A DNA stretch of 64,000 bases, taken from NCBI GenBank assembly GCA_025362735.1, contig JANYFL010000057.1:1-64000 (forward strand). The letters run 5' to 3'. Positions 1 through 9,500 of the stretch are shown one piece after another; positions within the stretch are counted from its first letter, which is position 1, and the number at the start of each line of letters is the position of its first letter. A model generated the notes under the pieces. It searched no databases. It saw only the letters and a program-made list of their open reading frames with translations, and was not told the DNA's origin. Both the position numbers and the translations under genes were made by a program. The stretch is from Betaproteobacteria bacterium. Its GTDB lineage: Bacteria; Pseudomonadota; Gammaproteobacteria; Burkholderiales; Burkholderiaceae_D.

Positions 1-52
1 GGTCTTCACAGTCTGGTACGAACCGCAAAAAATGCACTTCCGACCACTCAAA

Positions 53-70
53 TAGTTGGTCGAACAACTA
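53..70. promoter_or_regulatory. Inverted repeat, candidate operator of the first catabolic cluster
   Basis: TAGTTG and CAACTA form perfect 6-bp inverted arms around the 6-bp spacer GTCGAA, about 130 bp upstream of the first gene of the cluster. The shape suits a dimeric repressor of the IclR or GntR kind, which often control aromatic catabolism. No regulator gene lies in the window nearby. The assignment to a regulator is a guess; only the dyad is seen. Confidence 0.35.
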
Positions 71-200
71 AATACCCTGTTGCGCCCAGTAACCATGCGT
101 ATCTCCAACCATACTCCGGTTACGAAACGCCCTAATTACCATAAAAAAACATGCTTCATTCCCATCCATTTGCAGCACACTCATCCAGAAAGAGAAGACC

Positions 201-1067
201 ATGAAACTAGCCCGCTATACCGTGAACGGCGCCACCCAGATTGGCGTGGTGCTAGGAGATCAAGTCATTCCGATGACGAACGTGTTGCCTGGCGCACCTG
301 CTTCCATCAAGGAAATCATTACCCTGGGTACACCCTGGTTGGCGAAGATTGCTGAAGGTTTGAAGTCGGTCAAGGGCGGCATTGCGCTGACTTCAGTTGT
401 GCTGGAGGCGCCGATTCCCGATCCGCAAAAGTACATGGCGATTGGTATGAATTACAAGGATCACGTCGAAGAAGCGCGCAAGGCCGGTATGAAAATTCCC
501 GAGACACAGGTGTGGTTCAACAAGCAGGTGTCGTGCATCACCGGGCCATACCATGACGTGCACAAACCCAAGGTTTCTGACCGCATGGACTATGAAGCCG
601 AGATGGGCGTGGTGATCGGCAAGCGCTGTCGCCATGTGTCGTATGAAGATGCACTGAGCGTGATCGGCGGCTACTGCGTCACCAATGACGTGACCGCGCG
701 CGACTGGCAACTTGCCAGCCCCACTTTCACGCTGGGCAAGAGCTTTGACACGCACGGCCCCATCGGTCCGTGGATCGTGACCCCGGATGAAATTCCCGAT
801 CCGCATGCGCTGGAAATGCGCATGTACGTCAATGGCGAACAGCGCCAAAAGGCTATCACTGGGGACATGGTCTACAACATCTTCCAGCAGATCGAACATC
901 TGTCCAAAGTCATGACCCTTGAACCAGGTGATCTGATCGCTACCGGTACGTGCGCTGGCGTGGGCATTGCACTGTCACCGCCAAAGTTCATTCAGGTTGG
1001 TGATGTGATGCGCGTCGAGATTGAAGGCCTCGGCTACATTGAAAATCGAGTGATTGCCGAGCCTTGA
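201..1067 (+). CDS. Fumarylacetoacetate hydrolase family protein
   Basis: This 288-residue protein is a FAH-superfamily enzyme, a family that hydrolyses or decarboxylates acylpyruvates and related diketo acids. The conserved core is visible: MAIGMNYKDHVEEA near residue 80, the acidic metal-binding stretch DYEAEMGVVIGK near 135, NDVTARDWQ near 160, and the C-terminal PGDLIATGT. The ATG has AGAGAAG a few bases upstream. It is followed without a gap by a flavin hydroxylase, so it probably acts on the ring-fission product of the same pathway. Members of this family also include L-2,4-diketo-3-deoxyrhamnonate hydrolase, an alternative given the rhamnose genes downstream. The family is certain; the substrate is not. 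Confidence 0.9.
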   Translation: MKLARYTVNGATQIGVVLGDQVIPMTNVLPGAPASIKEIITLGTPWLAKIAEGLKSVKGGIALTSVVLEAPIPDPQKYMAIGMNYKDHVEEARKAGMKIPETQVWFNKQVSCITGPYHDVHKPKVSDRMDYEAEMGVVIGKRCRHVSYEDALSVIGGYCVTNDVTARDWQLASPTFTLGKSFDTHGPIGPWIVTPDEIPDPHALEMRMYVNGEQRQKAITGDMVYNIFQQIEHLSKVMTLEPGDLIATGTCAGVGIALSPPKFIQVGDVMRVEIEGLGYIENRVIAEP

Positions 1068-1069
1068 AC

Positions 1070-2650
1070 ATGTCTGCCCAACATCAGTGTGACATCGCCA
1101 TTGTTGGCTATGGCCCAGTCGGTCAGACCTTGGCGATCCTGCTGGCCCAGCAAGGCCACTCGGTTGCTGTGGTCGAGCGCTGGCCCCAGCCGTATGGCCT
1201 GCCGCGCGCGATTGTTTTTGATCATGAGATCGCCCGCACCTTTCAGGCATTGGGCATTAGCGAGCAGCTGCAAGCCATCATTGAGGTCAATGACTACTAT
1301 GAGTGGCGCAACGCTGCAGGCCGCACGCTGTTGAAGTTTCATACCGGTGCAACAGCACCGTCGGGTTGGCCTGCGTCGGTCAACTTCTGTCAGCCCCAGC
1401 TTGAAGACATCCTTGATCAGAAGTTGCGCACCTTATCGAACGTGACGACCTTCCGTGGCTGGGAGGCCATCGAGCTTGAAGAGGATGGCGAAGCAGCGAC
1501 CCTGATCGTGCGTCCGACCCCAGGCGTAGCCACAGTGCAGGTGGCTGGTAATCACACTGAGAATGTGCGCATCACTGCGCGTTATATCGTCGGTGCGGAC
1601 GGTGCCAACAGTTTCATCCGCAAGACCATGGACGTGCCCATGCACGACCTCGGTTTCTCATTCAACTGGCTGGTCGTGGACGTGCTACCCAATGAAGAGA
1701 AGGTATGGGAACCGCGGGCCTGGCAACTGTGCGATCCGAAACGCCCTACCACCATCGTTCCCGGCGGGCCCGGACGACGTCGCTGGGAATTCATGCTGCT
1801 GCCGGGCGAAACTCTGGCCGAGATGAACAACGCCGACGTGTCGTGGCAGCTGCTCGAACCCTGGGGCATCAACCCCGACAATGCCCGTCTCGAACGACAT
1901 GCCGTCTACACCTTTCGTGGCGCATGGGCTGAGAACTGGCGCAAGGGCCGCTTGATGATCGCAGGCGACGCCGCGCACCTCATGCCGCCATTTGCGGGGC
2001 AGGGCATGTGTTCAGGTGTGCGTGATGCGACTGCCCTCAGTTGGCGGCTCGACCTGATCCTGCGCGGCGCAGCCGATGATGCCTTGCTGGAAAGCTATAC
2101 CAGCGAACGCCGTCCGCACGTGGAGCATCTGGTCAACTTCTCGGTCGAACTGGGCCACGTGATCTGCATTCCCGATCCGGCGGTGGCCGCGCAGCGCGAC
2201 GCCAAGATGATCGCCGATCTGCAAGGCGATCCACCGCCCTTGCCGCAGCCCACACTCGGTGCGGGCATCAAGCTCAATGGTGACAAAAATGCCGGTACCC
2301 TGTTTGTCCAGGGGCGTGTGGCCATTGATTCCAGACAAGGTTTGTTTGACGACGTGATCGGGCGCGGCTTCAGTATCGTCAGTACAGTATGTGATCCACT
2401 GGAGCAGCTATCCCCAGCGAATCGCGCCTTCTGGCAGGCCATTGGAGGTGTCAGCGCTTGGGTCACGCCAACGGGCCCGGTCGTTGACGTCAATGGCAGC
2501 TATGCAAGGTGGTTCGAGTCGCAGGGTTATGGTGTGGCCCTGGCGCGGCCTGACTTTTATTTATTTGGCAGTTGCGCACAGCCTGAGGAGATCAATGCGC
2601 TGGTAGATGCCTTACGAATGAGTGATGGATTTCAGACCCGTTGTTCCTGA
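1070..2650 (+). CDS. FAD-dependent aromatic monooxygenase, MhpA-like
   Basis: Group A flavoprotein hydroxylase of about 526 residues, resembling 3-(3-hydroxyphenyl)propionate hydroxylase. The N-terminal dinucleotide fold shows IVGYGPVGQTLA, the middle carries the DG motif in IVGADGANSFIRK, and the second FAD motif is GRLMIAGDAAHLMPPFAGQG. A C-terminal thioredoxin-like extension is usual for this subgroup. A TTG three codons upstream of... more exactly two codons upstream (1064) overlaps the previous stop; the ATG at 1070 is preferred here. It would hydroxylate a phenolic ring using NAD(P)H and oxygen in the cytoplasm. The next genes are a transporter, an amidohydrolase and a beta-keto acid cleavage enzyme, all on the same strand. 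The exact phenol is unknown. Confidence 0.88.
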   Translation: MSAQHQCDIAIVGYGPVGQTLAILLAQQGHSVAVVERWPQPYGLPRAIVFDHEIARTFQALGISEQLQAIIEVNDYYEWRNAAGRTLLKFHTGATAPSGWPASVNFCQPQLEDILDQKLRTLSNVTTFRGWEAIELEEDGEAATLIVRPTPGVATVQVAGNHTENVRITARYIVGADGANSFIRKTMDVPMHDLGFSFNWLVVDVLPNEEKVWEPRAWQLCDPKRPTTIVPGGPGRRRWEFMLLPGETLAEMNNADVSWQLLEPWGINPDNARLERHAVYTFRGAWAENWRKGRLMIAGDAAHLMPPFAGQGMCSGVRDATALSWRLDLILRGAADDALLESYTSERRPHVEHLVNFSVELGHVICIPDPAVAAQRDAKMIADLQGDPPPLPQPTLGAGIKLNGDKNAGTLFVQGRVAIDSRQGLFDDVIGRGFSIVSTVCDPLEQLSPANRAFWQAIGGVSAWVTPTGPVVDVNGSYARWFESQGYGVALARPDFYLFGSCAQPEEINALVDALRMSDGFQTRCS

Positions 2651-2696
2651 TTAAAAAAACAACCCGATCCTGATCTGGATCAATGAGACCAAGCGC

Positions 2697-2702
2697 AAGG
2701 AG
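2697..2702 (+). promoter_or_regulatory. Ribosome binding site that supports a GTG start
   Basis: AAGGAG lies five bases before the GTG at 2708 and supports that codon as the start of the MFS transporter. Confidence 0.7.
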
Positions 2703-2707
2703 ACCAA

Positions 2708-3946
2708 GTGAAGCCGCATCAAGATAAAAGTTGGGACGCCAGTTACGAATGGAAAGTAGTGCTGTTGATGGCACTGGGCTACGGCCTGCTCGGCATCGAC
2801 CGTTTCATGATCCTACCGATGTTCCCGTCGATCATGAAGGACTTGCATCTTGATTACAAAGATCTGGGACTTATCACCGGCGTACTTGCTGTGGCCTGGG
2901 GGTTTTCTGCCATGTTTGCCGGGAACCTGTCAGATCGCGTCGGTGCCAAGAAGGTACTCGTCATTTCTTTGACCGTGTTTTCCCTGATGGCCGGATTCAG
3001 CGGGCTGGCTGGTGGCCTGATGAGCTTACTGGTGATTCTCGCATTGATCGGTTTTTCTGAAGGAGCGTTCACACCTGCTTCTATTGTCACGACCCTGAAT
3101 GCATCCAAGCCCAAGCGCCAGGGTCGCAACCTAGGCATGCAGCAGGCCTTGTTGCCCATCATGGGTCTCGGTGTGGCACCGATTTTTGTGACGCAGCTAC
3201 TGCAACTGGTGGAATGGCGCTGGATATTTTTAGGTGTATTGCTGCCCGGTTTGATGGTGGCCTTTCTAACCTGGAAAGTGTTGCGCCAGCCAACGCTGGC
3301 CGAGATGGCTGCGCATACCAATATTCACGATACGTCGAAACACAAGTGGAGTGACGTCTTCAAGTATCACAACATTCCACTGAACGTGATCTGCATGTTG
3401 TGCTGGCTCAACACCCTGATTGCACTGAGTGCGTTTCTCCCCAGCTACCTGACCGACCATCTTGGCCTCAGCCTACCGCAGATGGGTTTCGTCCTGTCTT
3501 CGATTGGCTTTGGTTCCGGCGTTGGCGCCTTTATCCTGCCAGGGCTGTCCGACCGCATTGGCCGCAAGCCGGTGATGTTCATCTCCGTCATCGGGGCCAT
3601 TCTGTTCATATGGACACTGTCGCGGGCCGAGGCCAACCCGCCCGTTTTATTTGGCCTGCTGTTCATCGCCAGCAGCTTCATGGTGACGCTCAGCACGATC
3701 ACGGTCGGCCCGCTGTGCGCCGAGTCCGTTCCGCCCGCGTTGATGTCTACCGCATCGGGTCTCGTGATTGGTGTAGCGGAAATTTTCGGTGGCGGCGTGT
3801 CCCCGGTGATCGCCGGTTATAGCGCACAACACTTCGGTATCGAGACCATTTTCACGATTTCTCTGGTGGGCCTGCTCATCGGTCTGGTTACGATTTTCTT
3901 TCTCAAGGAAACGGCGCTGGCGCGGCAGAAATTGATATTGCAATAA
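2708..3946 (+). CDS. MFS transporter, probably for an organic or aromatic acid
   Basis: A 412-residue major facilitator with about twelve hydrophobic segments. The loop after the second helix carries GNLSDRVGAKKVL and the second half repeats it as LSDRIGRKPVM, the usual MFS signatures. It begins at GTG behind a strong AAGGAG and follows the flavin hydroxylase by 57 bp. The position between a ring hydroxylase and an amidohydrolase suggests it imports the substrate of this cluster, but the substrate cannot be read from sequence. Confidence 0.87.
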   Translation: MKPHQDKSWDASYEWKVVLLMALGYGLLGIDRFMILPMFPSIMKDLHLDYKDLGLITGVLAVAWGFSAMFAGNLSDRVGAKKVLVISLTVFSLMAGFSGLAGGLMSLLVILALIGFSEGAFTPASIVTTLNASKPKRQGRNLGMQQALLPIMGLGVAPIFVTQLLQLVEWRWIFLGVLLPGLMVAFLTWKVLRQPTLAEMAAHTNIHDTSKHKWSDVFKYHNIPLNVICMLCWLNTLIALSAFLPSYLTDHLGLSLPQMGFVLSSIGFGSGVGAFILPGLSDRIGRKPVMFISVIGAILFIWTLSRAEANPPVLFGLLFIASSFMVTLSTITVGPLCAESVPPALMSTASGLVIGVAEIFGGGVSPVIAGYSAQHFGIETIFTISLVGLLIGLVTIFFLKETALARQKLILQ

Positions 3947-3967
3947 GCCTAGTCGGTAGCTGGTGGA

Positions 3968-5038
3968 ATGGATATATTAAGACGCGATTTCTGCATAGGC
4001 TTGGCGGCACTGCCCGCCAGTATCCCTGCGTTTGCGCAGTCGCTTACAGCATCACCTGACCCCGTCAGAAAGAACAACATGAACAGTGCACGCAGAATAG
4101 ACGTCCACCATCACTTCCTGCCACCCGAATATGTGTCCATCATCGGTGCGACGGCTATCGGTTTCCCGGCACCCAATCGCATGGTACCGCCGTGGTCGGT
4201 CGCCAGTGCCATCGAGGCTATGGATCGCAACGATATTGCCAGCGCCGTGCTGTCAATCTCCTCGCCTGGGGTGTTGTTGCAGGATGCGAGAGCCACCCAA
4301 CGCCTGGCCCGCGCCAGCAACCAGTTTGCTGCGCAAATGGTGGCCGACCATCCGGGCCGCTTCGGCAGCTTTGCTTCATTGCCCCTACCCGATGTGCCGG
4401 CCAGTCTAGAAGAGATTGATCATGCTTACGATGTGCTGCATGCCGACGGCATTGGACTGATGACCAACTATGCGGATCGCTATCTGGGCGACCCCGCCTT
4501 TATCCCGGTATTTGATGCCCTGAACCGGCGCAAGGCCGTGGTGTTCGTGCATCCGAATGAATGCAATTGCAGCCTCGGCCTCCTGCCCGATCAGCCCGCG
4601 TCGATGATCGAGTTTCCGCACGACACCACGCGGGCCGTCACCAGCCTGTTGTTCAGCGGCACACTGAGCCGTTGCCCTGATATCAAATTCATTTTTTGCC
4701 ACGCCGGTGGCACGCTGCCGTTTCTTGCTGAACGCATCGAAGGCATCAGTCGCGTCGATCAGCGTCTCGCCAAAGTCGCCCCGCAGGGTGCCAAGGCCGA
4801 ATTGAGCAAGCTCTATTACGACACGGCTGCGTCCGTCTATCCGGCCACCTTTGCCACCTTGCTCAAGCTGGTTTCGGCAAAAAATATTCTGCTGGGCACC
4901 GACTTTCCTTTTGTGCCACCACCCATCCTCTCCGCCAATCTCGCCGCACTACACCAAGTGGGCTTGAGCACAGACGAATTACGCGCGATTGAACGTGACA
5001 ACGCCATCGGTCTGTTTGCACGACTGGTTCGATCCTGA
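3968..5038 (+). CDS. Amidohydrolase family 2 protein with Tat-like leader
   Basis: A 356-residue metal-dependent hydrolase or decarboxylase of the ACMSD/resorcylate decarboxylase type. The metal site is complete: HHH at residues 47-49 (VHHHF), FVHP near 196, FCHAGG near 244 and the catalytic Asp in LGTDFPF near 313. The first 25 residues contain RRDFCIGLAALPASIPAFA, a twin-arginine type leader ending in a plausible cleavage site. Relatives in this family are mostly cytosolic, so export would be unusual. An in-frame ATG at 4079, with AGAAAG upstream, would give a leaderless cytosolic form. A paralogue with the same layout lies at 25866. Family is sure, reaction unknown. Confidence 0.87.
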   Translation: MDILRRDFCIGLAALPASIPAFAQSLTASPDPVRKNNMNSARRIDVHHHFLPPEYVSIIGATAIGFPAPNRMVPPWSVASAIEAMDRNDIASAVLSISSPGVLLQDARATQRLARASNQFAAQMVADHPGRFGSFASLPLPDVPASLEEIDHAYDVLHADGIGLMTNYADRYLGDPAFIPVFDALNRRKAVVFVHPNECNCSLGLLPDQPASMIEFPHDTTRAVTSLLFSGTLSRCPDIKFIFCHAGGTLPFLAERIEGISRVDQRLAKVAPQGAKAELSKLYYDTAASVYPATFATLLKLVSAKNILLGTDFPFVPPPILSANLAALHQVGLSTDELRAIERDNAIGLFARLVRS

Positions 5039-5051
5039 ATACTTATGCCCC

Positions 5052-5057
5052 AAGGAG
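5052..5057 (+). promoter_or_regulatory. Ribosome binding site fixing the GTG start of the BKACE gene
   Basis: AAGGAG is five bases before GTG at 5063. It lies inside the reading frame that an ATG at 5045 would open, so the GTG is the better start. Confidence 0.65.
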
Positions 5058-5062
5058 ATACC

Positions 5063-5998
5063 GTGGCAAACCCGAAAAAAAAAGTCATCATCACCTGCGC
5101 CATTACTGGCTCCATCCACACGCCGACCATGTCGCCATATCTGCCAATCACGGCCGATGAAATTGCCGCTGCCGCGATTGGTGCTGCGGAAGCAGGCGCG
5201 GCCATCGTCCACATGCACGCGCGTGAGCCCGCGAACGGATTGCCCTCGCAAGATCCGGCGCTCTTCAAAGAATTTTTGCCTGCAATCAAGGCGACGAGTG
5301 ATGTGGTCATCAACATCACCACCGGCGGCAGCCCGCTGCATTCGCTTGATGAGCGCCTCGCCCCGGCGCATCAGTTCAAGCCCGAAGTTGCCTCATTGAA
5401 TATGGGCTCGATGAATTTTGGTGCCTATGAAATGCTTGATCGCTTTAAGGAGTTCAAGTACGACTGGGAGCGACCTTATCTCGCGGGCAGCGAAGACCGC
5501 GTCTTTAGAAATACTTTCAAGGATATTGCCTACGTGCTCGCCAGTTGCAGCGATAACGGCACTCGTTTCGAGATGGAGTGTTATGACATCGGCCATCTCT
5601 ACAATGCGGCGCATTTTCTGGATCGCGGACTGGTTAACGAACCTCTGTTTATTCAATCGGTCTTCGGCGTGCGCGGCGGCATTGGTGCGCATCCTGAAGA
5701 CGTGCTGCACATGAAGCGCACGGCAGATCGACTGTTCGGCACCGACTACCAGTGGTCGGTGCTCGGTGCCGGTACGAATCAGATGCCGATCGCTACACAG
5801 TCGATTGGACTCGGCGGCAATGCGCGCGTCGGCCTGGAAGACAACCTCTGGATCGGCAAAGGCCAGTTGGCCAAGACCAATGCTGAACAGGTCACGAAGA
5901 TTCGTCGCCTGATTGAAGAACTGGGACTCGAGTGCGCGACTCCAGATGAAGCACGCACGATGCTTCGACTAAAAGGCAAGGATAATGTGGCATTCTGA
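5063..5998 (+). CDS. 3-keto-5-aminohexanoate cleavage enzyme family protein (BKACE, DUF849)
   Basis: About 311 residues from the GTG start; an ATG six codons earlier is possible but precedes the ribosome site. The family condenses a beta-keto acid with acetyl-CoA to give acetoacetate and a shortened CoA ester. The zinc-binding HMH is at residues 50 and 52 (AAIVHMHARE), with the family's GAGTNQMPIA and GGNARVGLEDN near the C terminus. It follows the amidohydrolase by 24 bp. In this cluster it would be the last step, making CoA thioesters from a keto acid left after ring opening. Members of the family are known in lysine fermentation, carnitine and phloroglucinol breakdown; which substrate applies here is not visible. 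Confidence 0.9.
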   Translation: MANPKKKVIITCAITGSIHTPTMSPYLPITADEIAAAAIGAAEAGAAIVHMHAREPANGLPSQDPALFKEFLPAIKATSDVVINITTGGSPLHSLDERLAPAHQFKPEVASLNMGSMNFGAYEMLDRFKEFKYDWERPYLAGSEDRVFRNTFKDIAYVLASCSDNGTRFEMECYDIGHLYNAAHFLDRGLVNEPLFIQSVFGVRGGIGAHPEDVLHMKRTADRLFGTDYQWSVLGAGTNQMPIATQSIGLGGNARVGLEDNLWIGKGQLAKTNAEQVTKIRRLIEELGLECATPDEARTMLRLKGKDNVAF

Positions 5999-6127
5999 TT
6001 TAGAAGGATGCTGTCCGGTCATGTTGCGTGAAGTCGGCATGTTGGGCCCTTCTTACGCCCTAACAAAGTAGCAATGGCCCTACAACGCATTCGCTGCTTG
6101 GGATGTATGTGCTATTGCTAGCGCACT

Positions 6128-6277
6128 GGCATTGTCATAACTTGCTTCAACCGAATTCAATCCATTGCCGAAGGCGACCATCTGATGGAGAAAATTGGTA
6201 GCTATACGCCGATCTTTGTTGGCGCGGCCAGCCTCTATTTGATCCCTTTTCAATACATCGAAAAGCGCAGGCTGTAG
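6128..6277 (+). pseudogene. C-terminal remnant of an MFS transporter
   Basis: In frame with the stop at 6275 the DNA reads HLMEKIGSYTPIFVGAASLY followed by LIPFQYIEKRRL. This resembles the last transmembrane helix of the anion:cation symporter (ExuT-like) branch of the MFS, which commonly has GSYTPIF in that position. No transporter body is upstream: the preceding gene is the intact BKACE gene and the sequence between shows no membrane segments. The remnant suggests a deletion or replacement at this junction. The assignment rests on one short motif. Confidence 0.4.
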
Positions 6278-6462
6278 TCACGTCATCGCTGAGCGCAGAT
6301 GTCGATCGTGTGCTTGTCTGCTCATGCTTTGAAGTTTCACCGATGGACGACTTCCGTATTCGTCAAACTTCGACTGCCTTACCGGCGCAGCCGGGGGAAC
6401 TGTCCGTTTTGTTTAGGGCGTTTCTGCAAGCACGACTGGAAAGCTGAGATGAAATGGCTGTC

Positions 6463-6520
6463 CATTCTTTTTTGGAATGGGCTAATTACAAATAGCGATT
6501 AGTTTGTTATAGGCATAGCC
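6463..6520 (+). promoter_or_regulatory. Shared upstream element, copy A (before the rhamnosidase gene)
   Basis: Aligned without gaps to 9865-9922, about 40 of 58 bases agree by hand count. The best conserved parts are CATTC, TTTTGGAAT and TTGTTAT. It includes the dyad CCATTC / GAATGG. It lies 65-122 bp before the start codon of the rhamnosidase gene. This looks like a common promoter and operator region. Confidence 0.5.
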
Positions 6521-6584
6521 ATTAACATCATGGGCCATAAGTAGGAATGACTTTGCCTGCCAGGGCAGATCGTAGGAGTGTTAA

Positions 6585-9500
6585 ATGTCATTGAAATTCA
6601 CCCGTCGCGATTTCATCACCAGTACGGGTAAAACAGCTGCTGCAGGGGCCATGCAATGGGTCTGTCCAGAATTGATGGCAGCTGAGGCGCTTGCGCCACA
6701 GTCAAGCACAAACGGGTTGATTGTCACTGATCTGAGGGTCGATTACGCGTCACTGCCTATGGTGTTGGAGAACCCTCAACCGCTGCTTTCATGGCGCCTG
6801 GAATCCAATCGACGCGGGGCCCGACAGACTGCCTACCGCGTTCTTGTTGCCAGTTCCGAAGCTCTGCTTGCACAAGGTCAGGGTGACTTATGGGACTCGG
6901 GCCGCGTCGTTTCTTCAGACTGCTTTAGCATCCCCTACAAAGGTGTTCCGCTCATTTCCCGGCAACGCTGTTGCTGGCGGGTTCAGGTTTGGGATGACCT
7001 GAGCGCGTCCAATGAATCGAGACCCGACCTCAGTGCCCCAGCAAAATGGGAGATGGGGCTGCTCAATCCCTCCGACTGGAGCGCGCAATGGATTGCCGCA
7101 GAAACTCTCGATGAACGCGGCGATCGCGCAGCCGGGTTGAAATGGATTGCCGGTCCCAGCTCAGACACGCCGCGCAAATTCCGCTTCACGTTTGATCTGG
7201 CCGAAGAAGGCAATGCGAAGTTGATCGTCATCGCCAGCGGTCCGATGTCGGTGTGGCTTGATGGCGTACCGCTCACGTTACCGGTTCACGACAAGAAAGC
7301 CTTTGGCGCTGCACCTGCTGCCGCATTACCGCTGCGATTACCCAAAGGCCATCATGTGCTGGCCGTTGCTATTTCCAAACCGCCACGCTCAGCTTTTGGT
7401 GGTGCAGTCAACACAGCTGCCAACACCGACACCCAACTCGCCGCCATGTTGCGCGTCAAGTTTGCGAATGGATCAACACAACGCTTTAGCACCAGTGGCT
7501 GGAAGACCAGTCTGTCTGAAACGGCAGGTTGGGAATCGCCACAATACGACGATGCCAGCTGGCCCATCGCTGCAACAGGCACAAACAAGAATGAACCCTG
7601 GCCCGCTGAACCGGCGGTATTGCTGCGCCGCCCTTTCAATACCAGTAAGGCCGTGCAAAGCGCCCGCCTCTATGCCACCGCCCTTGGCGCTTATGAAGCG
7701 CACATCAATGGCCAGCGCGTCGGCGATTCGCAACTGACAGCAGAAAGCACGGACTTCCGCAAGCGCGTTCTGTATGAAGCCTATGACGTGACCCACATGA
7801 TTACGCAAGGCGAGAACGTGTTGGGCGCGATGGTCGGTGATGGCTTTTATGCGAGCTATCTCGCCCCCGGTGGCCGCTATGCGTTTGGCCCCGCGCCACG
7901 CCGCTTGCTGGCGCAACTCGAATTGACTTATACCGATGGCACACGTGAGGTTATCAGCACAGACAAGAATTGGACATCGGGCGCAGCTCCGATCACCATA
8001 TCCGAGATTTATAACGGCGAAGACTACGATGCGCGGCTGGAACAACCCGGTTGGGCCAAGTCGGGATTCGCGTCTGCGTCATGGTATGCAGCAGCGATCG
8101 CTGCTGCACCCAGTGGTCAACTGGTGGGGCAGGTCAGTCCGCCCGTGCGCCGCAAGATGGTGCTGTCGGCCCGCAGCATCACGCAAATTCGTCCCGGTGT
8201 TTTCATCTTCGATTTCGGTCAGAACTTTGCGGGCTGGTGTCGCCTGAAGGTCAAGGGCACAGCCGGTCAAACGGTCGCTCTGCGCTTCGCCGAAATTCTG
8301 AAAGCGGATGGCGATATCGATCAGAGCAACCTGCGCGCCGCCCGCGCTGCTGACCTCTATACGCTGCGTGGTGACCCGGCAGGTGAAACCTATGAACCGC
8401 ACTTCACCTATCACGGCTTTCGCTATGTGCAGGTGACTGGTTATCCCGGCGTACCGACCGCATCTGATCTCGAAGGCCAGGTCGTGTTCAGCGACCTCCG
8501 CGAAACCGGCACGCTACGCATCGACAATCCCGTCATCCAGAAACTGTGGCAAAACACGGTCTGGAGTCAGCGATCCAATTTCGTTGGCTTGCCCACCGAC
8601 TGTCCGCAACGCGACGAACGACTAGGCTGGATGGGCGATGCCAACGTGTTCTGGGATGCCGCTGCATTCAACATGGACATCGCTACCTTCACGCGACGCT
8701 TCATGGGTGACGTGCGCGACGCCCAGACCTCTGACGGCGCCTTTCCTTTCGTCACCCCTTACACCAGCACACCCGTTGCAGGCCGTGGCTCCGCCCCAGG
8801 TTGGGCCGATGCGGGTGTCGTCCTCCCCTGGACCTCATGGAAACGTTATGGGGATACTGGCGTCATAGATAAGAACTGGGACGCCATGACGCGTTATCTC
8901 GGCTTTATTCTAGAGGCCAACCCGGACCATGTCTGGCGTAACAAACGCAGCGCCGATTTTGGCGACTGGCTGGCGCTTGACGCCAAAGCCCCCGGTGATC
9001 CCACTACGCCTAAAGACCTGATCGGCACTGCAACCTGGACGCATTCGACCGACTGCATGATCGAGATGGCCGAAGCAACGGGACGTGATGCCGAAGCGGC
9101 ACAATACCGCGCGTTGCGAGCCCATATTGAAACAGCTTTTCAGTCCAATTTCGTTCAGGCCGATGGCACGGTTGGCAATGGCAGCCAGACCGGCTACATA
9201 CTCTCACTGCGCTATCAGCTCGTGCCACCAACATTGCGCAAGGCGGCGGCGGATAAATTGGTCGCCGACATCAAAAGACGCGGCACTCTGCTCTCGACGG
9301 GTTTTCTTGGCACGCCCAGCAGCCTCGATGCGCTGGCCGATGCCGGACACGATGCGCTGGTCTACGACTTGTTGTTGCGCACCGAGTTTCCTTCTTGGGG
9401 CTACATGGTCGCCAAGGGTGCAACCACCATCTGGGAACGCTGGAACGGCGATACCGGTGACACGGCGATGAACTCGTTCAACCACTACGGCTTGGGTGCG

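Larger units (their letters stand above)
5999..6584. other. Gene-free stretch of 586 bp
   Basis: This stretch holds a decayed transporter tail (about 6128-6277), then about 170 bp in which nothing is recognised, then the element at 6463-6520 that resembles the region upstream of the lactate dehydrogenase gene. A 67-codon open frame at 6299-6502 has no recognisable motif, is rich in Arg, Cys and Trp, and lacks a ribosome site, so it is not called. Confidence 0.6.

Noticed and set aside
6299-6502. Small open frame of 67 codons before the rhamnosidase gene
   Set aside because: It has no ribosome site and no recognised motif, and it runs into the shared upstream element; likely chance.
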